The notes beneath the pieces were generated by a model, which was not told where the DNA came from, made no database searches, and saw only the letters and a program-made list of their open reading frames with translations. A DNA stretch of 64,000 bases from Streptomyces cucumeris (lineage in GTDB: Bacteria > Actinomycetota > Actinomycetes > Streptomycetales > Streptomycetaceae): NCBI RefSeq assembly GCF_024295805.1, contig NZ_JANCLX010000010.1, positions 124,001-188,000 on the forward strand, written 5' to 3'. Positions within the stretch are counted from its first letter, which is position 1. Each line of letters starts with the position of its first letter. The translations under genes and the position numbers were made by a program. Shown here in pieces: positions 1-7,711 of this stretch.

Positions 1-2
1 AG

Positions 3-614
3 CCCAGGAGCATCGGCCATGAGCAGGCCGCCGCGGTGCCGCTGGCCGCGCTGACCGCGTGGCAGATCCTCACCGACTCGGCCGGGGTGCGGTCCGGTGA
101 GCGGGTGCTGATCCACGCGGCGGCGGGCGGCGTCGGCCACTTCGCGGTGCAGTTCGCCAAGCACCTGGGTGCCCATGTGATCGGCACCGCGCGCACCGCC
201 AAGCACGACTGGCTGCGCGGACTGGGCGCCGACGAACTGGTCGACTACACCGCCGTCCGGTTCGAGGACGCGGTGCGCGACGTCGATGTGGTGGTGGACC
301 TGATCGGCGACGGGGTGGACGACACCAGCACCCGTTCGCTGGAGACCCTGCGCCCCGGCGGCCGGCTGGTGGCGGTGCCCTCGGGCGTCTCCCCCGAACT
401 GATCGAGCGCGCCGCGGCCCGGGGCTTCCGCGTCTCCCCCTACCTGGTGGAGCCGGACGGCCCCGCGCTCACCCGGATCGCCGAACTGATCGACGCCGGT
501 GAGGTGGCCGTCGAGGTCGAGGACGTCCTGCCGCTGGAGGAGGCCGCCGAGGCGCACCGCCGGCTGGCGGAGGGCCGCACCCGGGGCAAGCTGGTGCTGC
601 GGGTGGCGGACTGA
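3..614 (+). CDS. MDR-family NAD(P)H quinone oxidoreductase, 5'-truncated
   Basis: The frame is already open at the left edge: in-frame codons upstream of the GTG at 36 read PRSIGHEQAAAVPLAALTAW, the usual run leading into the cofactor domain of medium-chain dehydrogenases, so the start lies outside the window. What remains is the Rossmann half, with the nucleotide-binding stretch VLIHAAAGGVGHFAVQFAK, a later LRPGGRLVAV strand and the family C-terminus EGRTRGKLVLRV. No cysteines of the catalytic or structural zinc sites are visible, fitting the zinc-free quinone oxidoreductase-like subgroup (NADPH-dependent reduction of quinones or enones). The substrate cannot be told. Its relative at 11742-12668 has the same architecture and is complete. 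Confidence 0.85.
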   Translation, partial: PRSIGHEQAAAVPLAALTAWQILTDSAGVRSGERVLIHAAAGGVGHFAVQFAKHLGAHVIGTARTAKHDWLRGLGADELVDYTAVRFEDAVRDVDVVVDLIGDGVDDTSTRSLETLRPGGRLVAVPSGVSPELIERAAARGFRVSPYLVEPDGPALTRIAELIDAGEVAVEVEDVLPLEEAAEAHRRLAEGRTRGKLVLRVAD

Positions 615-836
615 CCCGCTGACACGATGAGTGGCGGAGGACCGGCACGGCTGGGGGGAGAATGCCGGACCTCCGCCATCGGACGTCCCATCAGGGGCAC
701 GGAACGCCACCGGAACCGCCTTCCGGTGTGTCCGGGAAGCGGCTCCGGCCCCTGTCTATCCGGCCCCGGCGCACCCCGGCAATGATCGTTTCAGGAAGCT
801 GCCACCGCGGCCCCGGACCCGGCCGGGGCGATGGCC

Positions 837-1700
837 TCATACGGCCCAGGCACCGCGGGCCGCGCCCTCGCGGGCAAAGTCGGTGAAGTCCCGCGGCGCC
901 CGGCCCAGTACCCGCTGGACCCCGTCGGCCAGATGGGCGTTGCGCCCGTCCAGCAGGGTGGTGAACAGCTCGGTCAGGAACGCCACCAGCTCCGGCGGCA
1001 GCCCGTATCCGGCCAGGGCCTCGCCGTACTCCGCCCCGGAGACCGGCAGATAGCGCACCGGACGGCCGGTGACGGCGGTGAGTTCGGCCGCCGCCTCGGC
1101 GAAGGTCAGCAGCCGCGGGCCGGTCAGCTCGTGGACGCGGCCCGCGTGGCCCTCCCCGGTCAGCGCGGCGACGGCCACCTCGGCGATGTCCTCGGCGTCC
1201 ACGAACGGCTCCTTGACGTCCCCGGCGGGGAAGACGACCTCACCGCCGAGCACCCCGTCCCGCAGCAGCCCCTCGTCGAAGTTCTGGAAGAACCAGGCGG
1301 CCCGGATGACGGTCCACTCGGCGCCGGGCACCGCCACCGCCCGTTCGGCGGGCAGTGCCGCGTCCGCACCGCGGGCCGACAGCAGCACCAGCCGCCGTAC
1401 GCCGTGCGCCACCGCCTCCTCGGCGAAGGCCCGGATGACGGCCGCGGCGCCGGGGTCGGTGATGTCGGGGTAGTAGGCGAGGTAGGCGGCGGCCGCACCG
1501 CGCAGCGCGGGCGCCCAGGTGTCACGGTCCTCCCAGTCGAAGTGCGTCCCGCCGGAGCGGGAGCCGATCCGCACCGGCACTCCGGCGCGGGTCAGCGCCG
1601 CGGCCACCCGGCCGCCGGTCTTGCCGGTGCCGCCGGTGACGAGGACGGGCCGGGCGCCGGTCGCGGGGGCCACGGGGTTCGCATCGCTCTGCTGCGTCAT
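837..1700 (-). CDS. NmrA-like NAD(P)-binding protein (atypical SDR)
   Basis: A 287-residue protein with an N-terminal dinucleotide fold: VLVTGGTGKTGGRVAAAL gives the GxxGxxG motif typical of NmrA/HSCARG-like atypical short-chain dehydrogenases, followed by RIGSRSGG, which probably reads the cofactor phosphate. The Y-x3-K catalytic pair of classical SDRs is not obvious. Such proteins are NAD(P)H:quinone reductases or redox sensors; which applies here cannot be decided. I start at 1700 (MTQQSDAN) rather than the in-frame codon at 1736 because homology-like sequence begins shortly after it and the longer start would eat the promoter region shared with the divergent AraC gene at 1781, its likely regulator. 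Confidence 0.8.
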   Translation of the reverse strand: MTQQSDANPVAPATGARPVLVTGGTGKTGGRVAAALTRAGVPVRIGSRSGGTHFDWEDRDTWAPALRGAAAAYLAYYPDITDPGAAAVIRAFAEEAVAHGVRRLVLLSARGADAALPAERAVAVPGAEWTVIRAAWFFQNFDEGLLRDGVLGGEVVFPAGDVKEPFVDAEDIAEVAVAALTGEGHAGRVHELTGPRLLTFAEAAAELTAVTGRPVRYLPVSGAEYGEALAGYGLPPELVAFLTELFTTLLDGRNAHLADGVQRVLGRAPRDFTDFAREGAARGAWAV

Positions 1701-1780
1701 ACGGACAGTCAACTGCCCTGACATGAGACGGACCATGGCTCAGCGGCTCACCTCCATACGCGTACGTCTACGCTTGCGCC
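1701..1780. promoter_or_regulatory. Divergent promoter region, NmrA-like / AraC; leaderless AraC start likely
   Basis: The 80-bp gap between divergent genes holds a good -10 hexamer TACGCT at 1769-1774 only 6 nt before the ATG at 1781, with no ribosome-binding sequence between, so the AraC message is probably leaderless. An 8-bp palindrome TACGCGTA lies at 1757-1764 just upstream and could be a regulator contact. Inferred from sequence only. Confidence 0.4.
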
Positions 1781-2731
1781 ATGGACGCTCTGGCGAGTCT
1801 GCTCGACGGGCCACGGGCCCGGGGCGCGTTTCTGCTCCGCGCGGTGATGGAACCGCCCTGGTCGATACGGATCGAGGACCGGGCCCCGCTGTGTGTGATG
1901 ACCATGGCGTGCGGTGAGGCATGGGTGGTCCCGGACACGGGTCCGGGCCTGCGGCTGCGCCCGGGGGACGTGGCGATCGCGCGCGGCCCGCATCCGTACA
2001 CGGTCGCCGACGATCCGGCCACCGCGCCACGGGCGTGGATCCTGCCCGGTGAGGTGTGCCGTACGGCCGAGGGCGAGGACCTGGCCGAGACGATGGCGCT
2101 GGGCGTGCGCACCTGGGGCAACAGCCCCGACGGCTCGGCCGTCATGCTCATCGGCACCTATCTGCTGGAGGGCGAGATCAGCGGACGGCTGCTGGACGCG
2201 CTGCCACCGCTGCTGGTGGTGCCCGGGGAACAGGCGTGCGCCCCGCTGATGCCCCTGCTGGCCGAGGAGATCGTCAGGGACCGGCCGGGACAGGAGGCGG
2301 TGCTCGACCGCATGCTGGACCTGCTGCTGATCTCGACGCTGCGGTCCTGGTTCTCCCGGCCGGACGCCGATGCCCCGGCCTGGTTCCGGGCATTGGGCGA
2401 TCCGGTGGTGGGCCCGGCGCTGCGGCTGTTGCAGGGCCATCCGGCGCACCCCTGGACGGTGGCCGCCCTCGCCGCGAGGACCGGTGTCTCCCGCGCGGCG
2501 CTGGCCCGCCGCTTCACCGCCCTGGTCGGTGAGCCGCCGATGGCGTATCTGACGGGCTGGCGGCTGTCGCTCGCCGCCGATCTGCTGCGGGAGCCGGACG
2601 CCACCCTGGCGTCGGTGGCCCGGCGGGTCGGCTACGGCGGCGCCTTCGCGCTCAGCGCCGCCTTCAAGCGCGAACGGGGTGTCAGCCCGCGGGAGCACCG
2701 CGCTCACCACGCTGTGGCATCCGCAGGCTGA
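1781..2731 (+). CDS. AraC-family transcriptional regulator with cupin sensor domain
   Basis: A 316-residue AraC/XylS regulator. The N-terminal half (about residues 10-190) is a cupin-type sensor (LRLRPGDVAIARG is the barrel signature). The C-terminal 100 residues carry two helix-turn-helix units: VAALAARTGVSRAALARRF and LASVARRVGYGGAFALSAAF, ending in the family motif GVSPREHR. It is divergently transcribed from the NmrA-like reductase gene, and regulators of this cupin_6 group usually control such an adjacent oxidoreductase, so that gene is the inferred target. The 3' end overlaps the convergent GT4 gene by 50 bp (2682-2731). The effector is unknown. Confidence 0.88.
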   Translation: MDALASLLDGPRARGAFLLRAVMEPPWSIRIEDRAPLCVMTMACGEAWVVPDTGPGLRLRPGDVAIARGPHPYTVADDPATAPRAWILPGEVCRTAEGEDLAETMALGVRTWGNSPDGSAVMLIGTYLLEGEISGRLLDALPPLLVVPGEQACAPLMPLLAEEIVRDRPGQEAVLDRMLDLLLISTLRSWFSRPDADAPAWFRALGDPVVGPALRLLQGHPAHPWTVAALAARTGVSRAALARRFTALVGEPPMAYLTGWRLSLAADLLREPDATLASVARRVGYGGAFALSAAFKRERGVSPREHRAHHAVASAG

Positions 2732-3881
2732 CCGGCGCCCCGCGCAGACAGCCGTCCGGACCGCAGCTCGTGGCGCGGTCGTAGAGGTCCATCAGCCGCC
2801 GGGCGGACCGGGCGATGTCATAGCGGTCCACCACGTCCGGCACCGGGAATCTGCGCGGGCCCGCGGCGGCCTGCTCGCGCAGGGCCCCGGTGAGCGCGGC
2901 GTCTCCGGGGCCGATCCGTCGGGCGCCGGGGGCCGCGCCCGCCGGCAGTTCCTCCAGCGCCGGGCAGACGGTGTGCAGTACCGGCAGCCCGGCCGCAAGG
3001 CCCTCCAGGGCCGCGAGGCCGAACGCCTCCTCGGTGGACGGCGAGACCAGGACGTCCATGGCGGCCAGCAGACCGGGCAGCCCCGCGGGACGGTCGTCGG
3101 CGGGGGCCACCGCGCCGTCGCGCTCACCCAGCAGCCGGACCCGTCCGGCCACCCCGAGCCGGACCGCCAGGTCCTCCAGCGCCGCCCGTTCGGGCCCCTC
3201 GCCGACCAGCAGCAGCCGGGCCCCGGGCAGTCCGGCGACGGCCCGCAGCGCGGTGTCGAACCGCTTGTCCGCGACCAGCCGCCCCACCCCGCCGACCACG
3301 AAGTCCCGTTCAAGGATGCCGAGCCGGGCGCGGGCCGCGGTGCGGGCGGCGGGGGTGAACCGGAAGTGGCGGGCGTCGATCCCGTTGGGCACCAGATGGA
3401 TGCGCCGGCTGGACACGCCCCAGTCACGCAGCCGGTCGGCGACGGCGGCCGACACCGCGACGGTCGCCGCGCCCAGCCGCTCGGTCGCCAGATAGCGGGC
3501 GCGCACCCCGGCGGTCAGCGGACGGCCGTCGATCCGGCGCTCCCCCAGCGCGTGTTCGGTGGCGATCACCGCCCGGACCCCCGCGAGACGGGCCGCGGTC
3601 CGGCCGAGGACACAGGCCCGGTAGAGATGGGTGTGCACCACGTCGTAGCCGCCGGAGCGGACGGCACGCACCAGCGACGGCAGGGCGCTCCACCCGGATT
3701 CGCCACCGCCGCTGGTCAGATGGGTGACGGGGGTGCCGTCCGCGCGGATGCCCTGCGCGGTCAGACCCGGTCCGGTGAGGGCCAGGACGTCACACCGCAC
3801 CGGCAAGTGGCGCAGCAGCAGTCGCAGTTGCTGCTCGGCGCCACCCGCGCCGAGGCGGGAGATGATGTGCAGAATTCTCAT
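2682..3881 (-). CDS. Glycosyltransferase family 4 (GT-B)
   Basis: A 399-residue retaining glycosyltransferase. The N-terminus MRILHIISRLGAGGAEQQL is the classic GT4 opening with the glycine-rich donor loop; HLVPNGIDARHF and VGGVGRLVADKRFDTAL mark the start of the C-terminal Rossmann domain, and EEAFGLAALEGLAAGLPVL contains the E-x7-E motif that binds the nucleotide sugar. No membrane segment is seen, so it is cytosolic or peripheral. The in-frame ATG at 3899 abuts a GGAGG sequence and is too close to it to be used well; 3881 gives the canonical N-terminus but has no clear ribosome-binding site, so the start is uncertain. It is divergent from the cellulose-synthase-like GT2 at 4158, suggesting a shared glycan pathway. 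Confidence 0.85.
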   Translation of the reverse strand: MRILHIISRLGAGGAEQQLRLLLRHLPVRCDVLALTGPGLTAQGIRADGTPVTHLTSGGGESGWSALPSLVRAVRSGGYDVVHTHLYRACVLGRTAARLAGVRAVIATEHALGERRIDGRPLTAGVRARYLATERLGAATVAVSAAVADRLRDWGVSSRRIHLVPNGIDARHFRFTPAARTAARARLGILERDFVVGGVGRLVADKRFDTALRAVAGLPGARLLLVGEGPERAALEDLAVRLGVAGRVRLLGERDGAVAPADDRPAGLPGLLAAMDVLVSPSTEEAFGLAALEGLAAGLPVLHTVCPALEELPAGAAPGARRIGPGDAALTGALREQAAAGPRRFPVPDVVDRYDIARSARRLMDLYDRATSCGPDGCLRGAPVSLRMPQRGERGAPAG

Positions 3882-4075
3882 CGGGCGGCCGCGCCCCATC
3901 CTCCGTATTCCGCGGACTCCATTCCCGGACGACCCTGCCAGAGAGCGGAATGTAAATCACGTAAGACGCGCGCTGATAGGCCACCGGGGTGACGGTCCTT
4001 CGTACCGCCAACGGGGCGCGCCGAAAATACGATGTCCACAGTTCCGCTCCATGGGATTGTTACCTTCTCATCTCG

Positions 4076-4115
4076 CGCGATGACCTGAATAATGTGGTAC
4101 GTCCGGGTCATCGCG
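4076..4115 (+). promoter_or_regulatory. 10-bp inverted repeat in leader of the GT2 gene
   Basis: CGCGATGACC at 4076-4085 and its perfect complement GGTCATCGCG at 4106-4115 are separated by 20 nt. The dyad lies 42 nt upstream of the preferred GT2 start (4158), in a comparatively A/T-rich stretch (3940-4100) of the 276-bp divergent intergenic region. It could be an operator or a leader hairpin; nothing identifies the binding factor. Confidence 0.4.
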
Positions 4116-4157
4116 GCGCGACATTCCCTTCCACACGGCCCCGCGGGAGTGCCCCAG

Positions 4158-6077
4158 ATGCCTGCACAGATCCCCGTCAGACCTCAGCGTCATCAGGCCG
4201 GTGCGCCCGCCGCGGCGCATCGTGCGCATCCCGCGCCCCCGGCCGCGCGCGCCGCCTCCGGCGGCGTACACCACCGCCCCGCGGCGATGTACGAGTACAA
4301 GCGCTACAGCGAACTGGCGGGGCCGCTGACGGAACCCTGTGCCGACCGTCCGTACCGGGTGCGCACCCGCAGTCTGCTGGCCCAGGAGCCGCACCGGTAC
4401 CGGGCGGCGCTGCTGCTGTGCGCGGCGCCGGTCTGCTCGGCGCTGCTGCTGCTGTGGCTGCTGCGCCCGGACCACTGGGTGCGGCGGGAGCATGTGGCGG
4501 GCTGGGAGACCGCGGCGGATCTGACCATGCTGGTCTCGATCGCGCTGATCGAGAGCTTCCGGCTGTTCACCGTGGTCTCCAACGCCCATGCCACGCTGGT
4601 GGCCCGCGATCCGGTGCCGGTGGTCGCCGAACCCGGTACCAAGGTGGCGTTCCTGACCAGCTTCGTACCCGGCAAGGAGCCGCTGGCGATGGTCCGGGCG
4701 ACGCTCGAGGGCGCGGTGCGGCTGCGCCACACCGGACCGCTGGATGTCTGGCTGCTCGACGAGGGCGACGACCCGGAGGTCAAGGAGCTGTGCGCACGGC
4801 TGGGCGTGCACCACTTCTCACGCAAGGGCATCGAGAAATGGAACCAGCCCAAGGGGAGTTTCCGGGCGAGGACCAAGCACGGGAATTACAACGCCTGGCT
4901 GGACGCGCACGGCGACGCCTATGAATTCATGGCGTGTGTGGATACCGACCATGTTCCGCTGCCCAACTTCCTGGAGCGGATGCTCGGTTACTTCCGCGAT
5001 CCTGATATCGCGTTCGTCGTCGGTCCGCAGGTCTACGGAAACTACGACACGGCGGTCACCAAGGCCGCCGAGAGCCAGCAGTTCCTGTTCCACGCGCTGA
5101 TCCAGCGGGCCGGGAACGCCTACGGCGGCCCGATGTTCGTGGGCACCAACAACGCCGTGCGGATCAGCGCGCTGCGCAGCATCGGCGGACTGTACGACTC
5201 GATCACCGAGGACATGGCCACCGGCTTCGAACTGCACCGCCGCCGCAACCCGGTGACGCGGAAGAAGTGGCGCTCGGTCTACACCCCGGACGTCCTGGCC
5301 GTCGGCGAGGGCCCGAGCACCTGGACCGACTTCTTCACCCAGCAGATGCGGTGGAGCCGGGGCACCTACGAGACGGTGCTCAAGCAGTTCTGGAAGGGCC
5401 CGTTCACCCTGTCGCCGGGCAAGCTGCTCAACTACACGCTGATGATCGCCTACTACCCGATGACGGCGCTCAACTGGGTGCTCTCCGCACTGTCCTGTGC
5501 GCTGTTCCTGATGCTGGGCGCCTCCGGACTGCACATCCCCGCCGAGATCTGGATGATGCTCTACAGCGACGCGGCGATGCTCCAGATCGGGCTCTACATC
5601 TGGAACCGCCGCCACAACGTCTCCCCGCACGAGCCGGAGGGCTCCGGCGGGCTGGCCGGGATGCTGCTGTCGGCGCTGTCCGCGCCGATCTACGCCAAGT
5701 CGCTGTGCGACGCGGTGCTGCGGCGCACCAGCCGGTTCGTGGTCACACCCAAGGGCGATTCCTCCAGCCCGGACCGGCTGTCCACCTTCCGGATCCATCT
5801 GCTGTGGGCAGGGGTCTTCGGCTCCTCCCTGGTCGCCTCGTTCTTCTTCGGGCACGAGCACGCGGCGATGCGCACCTGGGCGTCGCTGGCGCTGGCGCTG
5901 TGTCTGGCGCCGGTGGCCATCTGGGGCGGCGGGGTGCTGCTGCGGCGGCGCGGACGGCCCGCCGCCCCGGCCGTGCCCACCGCGCGTTCGGACAGCCGCT
6001 GTACGTCCGCCAAGGTGAGCATCGTGAAGGAGGGCGCGCGGGAGTCCGCGCCGGAGGAGGCGGTCTGCGCGCTCTGA
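4158..6077 (+). CDS. Cellulose-synthase-like processive glycosyltransferase (GT2)
   Basis: A 639-residue membrane GT2. Two N-terminal membrane helices (LLLCAAPVCSALLLLWLL and TMLVSIALIESFRLF) precede a cytosolic catalytic domain with all BcsA-type signatures: AFLTSFVPGKE, ACVDTDHVP (DxD metal/UDP site), SITEDMATGFELH (TED, catalytic base) and QQMRWSRG (QxxRW acceptor site). Four or five C-terminal helices form the expected pore. The family polymerises beta-linked glycans while exporting them. In Streptomyces the well-studied homologue cslA sits beside the copper oxidase gene glxA; no such partner is present here, so this is probably a paralogue of unknown product. I start at 4158 because GGGAG lies about 9 nt upstream and the longer frame from 4092 would run through the leader dyad. 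A strong terminator follows. Confidence 0.87.
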   Translation: MPAQIPVRPQRHQAGAPAAAHRAHPAPPAARAASGGVHHRPAAMYEYKRYSELAGPLTEPCADRPYRVRTRSLLAQEPHRYRAALLLCAAPVCSALLLLWLLRPDHWVRREHVAGWETAADLTMLVSIALIESFRLFTVVSNAHATLVARDPVPVVAEPGTKVAFLTSFVPGKEPLAMVRATLEGAVRLRHTGPLDVWLLDEGDDPEVKELCARLGVHHFSRKGIEKWNQPKGSFRARTKHGNYNAWLDAHGDAYEFMACVDTDHVPLPNFLERMLGYFRDPDIAFVVGPQVYGNYDTAVTKAAESQQFLFHALIQRAGNAYGGPMFVGTNNAVRISALRSIGGLYDSITEDMATGFELHRRRNPVTRKKWRSVYTPDVLAVGEGPSTWTDFFTQQMRWSRGTYETVLKQFWKGPFTLSPGKLLNYTLMIAYYPMTALNWVLSALSCALFLMLGASGLHIPAEIWMMLYSDAAMLQIGLYIWNRRHNVSPHEPEGSGGLAGMLLSALSAPIYAKSLCDAVLRRTSRFVVTPKGDSSSPDRLSTFRIHLLWAGVFGSSLVASFFFGHEHAAMRTWASLALALCLAPVAIWGGGVLLRRRGRPAAPAVPTARSDSRCTSAKVSIVKEGARESAPEEAVCAL

Positions 6078-6090
6078 CCGCACCACGGAC

Positions 6091-6120
6091 GCCCGGCTCC
6101 CCCAGCGGAGCCGGGCGTTT
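6091..6120. terminator. Rho-independent terminator between convergent genes
   Basis: GCCCGGCTCC (6091-6100) pairs perfectly with GGAGCCGGGC (6107-6116) across a 6-nt loop, followed by GTTT. It sits 13 nt after the GT2 stop and just beyond the 3' end of the cytochrome gene on the other strand, so it can serve both directions. Confidence 0.8.
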
Positions 6121-6121
6121 C

Positions 6122-6835
6122 TCATGGCCGCGGTTCTCCGGCGGGCCCGGAGTGTCCGGTGTCCTCGGCCCCCTGGGGGCTCCGGGGGCCCTCAGGACGC
6201 CACAGCGGATGCTCCCGGGCCGCCCACCGCGGGTCCACCCGCCCGGTGCGCATCCCGCGCCGGGCCTCGGGGTCGGCGAGCGCCTTCCCGATGTGCCCGA
6301 GCAGGACGAGGCCCAGGAAGAGCGCCAGCCAGTCATGGACGAAGGTGGCACTGGTACGCCAGACCAGCGGGGCCAGACCGGTGAACCACATCAGCACCCC
6401 GGTGCCCGTCATCACCAGCACCGCCCCGGCCAGATACGCCGCCCACAGCTTCTGCCCGGCGTTGAACTTGCCCGCCGGACGCGACTCCGGCCGGTGGTCG
6501 CGCCGCAGCGCGGCCCGCAGCCAGCGGCGGTCATGCGGTCCGAACCGGTTGAGCCGGCCGAGGTCGGCCCGGAAGGCCCGGGAGGCCAGGCCCAGCAGCA
6601 CCGGGGCCGGGGTGAGGATCCCGGACCAGGTGTGGACGGTGACGACCAGCGCCCGGCGGCCCACCAGTTCGGCCAGTTCGGGCACGTACAGACAGGCCGC
6701 GCTGACCACGCACAGCCCCATCAGGACGGCGGTGACCCGGTGGACCCAGCGCTCGGCCGGGGTGAAGCGGAGCAGCCGCGGCCGGGCTGCGGTCCCGGCC
6801 GCGGTCCGCGGCGCGGTGTCAGGCGGTGGGGTCAT
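6122..6835 (-). CDS. Cytochrome b561-type membrane subunit
   Basis: A 237-residue integral membrane protein with about four hydrophobic segments (VLMGLCVVSAACLYVP, VHTWSGILTPAPVLLGL, LWAAYLAGAVLVMTGTGVLM, DWLALFLGLVLLGHIGKAL). Histidines in WVHR, VHTW, FVHDW and GHIGK fit the heme-ligand pattern of the b561/formate-dehydrogenase-gamma superfamily. The start at 6835 overlaps the end of the upstream molybdoenzyme gene by 17 bp, so the two are translationally coupled; the subunit is inferred to exchange electrons with that enzyme, as YedZ/MsrQ does with YedY/MsrP. The C-terminus is proline-rich and probably cytoplasmic. Confidence 0.75.
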   Translation of the reverse strand: MTPPPDTAPRTAAGTAARPRLLRFTPAERWVHRVTAVLMGLCVVSAACLYVPELAELVGRRALVVTVHTWSGILTPAPVLLGLASRAFRADLGRLNRFGPHDRRWLRAALRRDHRPESRPAGKFNAGQKLWAAYLAGAVLVMTGTGVLMWFTGLAPLVWRTSATFVHDWLALFLGLVLLGHIGKALADPEARRGMRTGRVDPRWAAREHPLWRPEGPRSPQGAEDTGHSGPAGEPRP

Positions 6836-7595
6836 CGTCGCGTCCGTTCGACCGGCCGACCCAGGCGTCGACGTCATAGCCCCGGTCCTCCCAGTACCCG
6901 GGCCGCACCCCGTCGGTGAGGGTGATCCCGGAGAGCCACTTCGCGGACTTGTAGAAGTACATGGGCGCCACGTACAGCCGCACCGGGCCGCCATGGGCGT
7001 GCGCGAGCGGTTTGTCGCGCATCCGCAGGGCCACCAGGACGTCCGCGCGGCGGGCCTGGCCGAGCGTCAGGCTCTCGCTGTAGGCGCCGTCGAAACAGGT
7101 GAAGCGGACCGCGGTGGCCTCGCCGCGGACCCCGGCCGCCTCCAGCAGGTCCGCGAGGCGCACTCCCTCGAACGGGGTCCGCCGCACCCGCCAGCCGGTG
7201 ACGCACTGGACGTCGCGGACCAGCCGGGCTTGCGGCAGCGCGCGCAGTTCGTCCAGCCGGTAGCTGGTGGGCCGGTCGACCAGACCGTCGACGGTGAGCC
7301 GGTAGTTCCCGGCGTCCTTGTGCGGTACGGAGGAGGTGACGGAGTAGTAGCGGAACCCACCGCCGTTGGGGAGGTAGCCGGTGACCCCGGTGGGGTCCTT
7401 CTCCGCCACCGCGGCGAGGCCGCTCTCCAGCCGTGCCTGGAGCCAGGGCGCGGCGGCCATCGCGCCCGCGCCGAGGCCGAGCATGCCGAGGACGAGACGG
7501 CGGCCGACGGGGGCGCCGGTGCGGTCGGCGTCGGTCACGGCGTCCTCGTCGGCGTCGGCTTCGACGGGGTCGGCATCGCCGCTGTGGTGGTCCAT
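6819..7595 (-). CDS. YedY/sulfite-oxidase-fold molybdopterin oxidoreductase
   Basis: A 258-residue protein of the Oxidored_molyb family. The fold shows GNYRLTVDGLVDRPTSYRLDEL, then DVQCVTGWRVRRTPFEGV, whose cysteine is the conserved ligand to molybdenum, and later GGPVRLYVAPMYFYKSAKW. Near the N-terminus GRRLVLGMLGLGAGAMAAA has a twin arginine followed by a hydrophobic stretch, consistent with Tat export or a membrane anchor after cofactor loading. I start at 7595 (MDHHSGD). The next gene is the b561-like membrane subunit, so the pair resembles a membrane-tethered reductase; candidate substrates include S- or N-oxides, but the sequence does not select one. Confidence 0.82.
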   Translation of the reverse strand: MDHHSGDADPVEADADEDAVTDADRTGAPVGRRLVLGMLGLGAGAMAAAPWLQARLESGLAAVAEKDPTGVTGYLPNGGGFRYYSVTSSVPHKDAGNYRLTVDGLVDRPTSYRLDELRALPQARLVRDVQCVTGWRVRRTPFEGVRLADLLEAAGVRGEATAVRFTCFDGAYSESLTLGQARRADVLVALRMRDKPLAHAHGGPVRLYVAPMYFYKSAKWLSGITLTDGVRPGYWEDRGYDVDAWVGRSNGRDDDPTA

Positions 7596-7711
7596 GTCCC
7601 GATGAGAGCACCGGACCGGGTCCCGCGCCATCTCCTGCGCGGATTCGTCAGACTTCCGTCAGATCCGGAACGTCCGCGGGGTCCCGTGGGCTCCGGTACG
7701 CCGCGCGGGCG

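Noticed and set aside
2682..2731. Frameshift or mis-annotation at the AraC/GT4 3' overlap
   Set aside because: Both proteins end in sensible family-like C-termini; a 50-bp convergent overlap is unremarkable.
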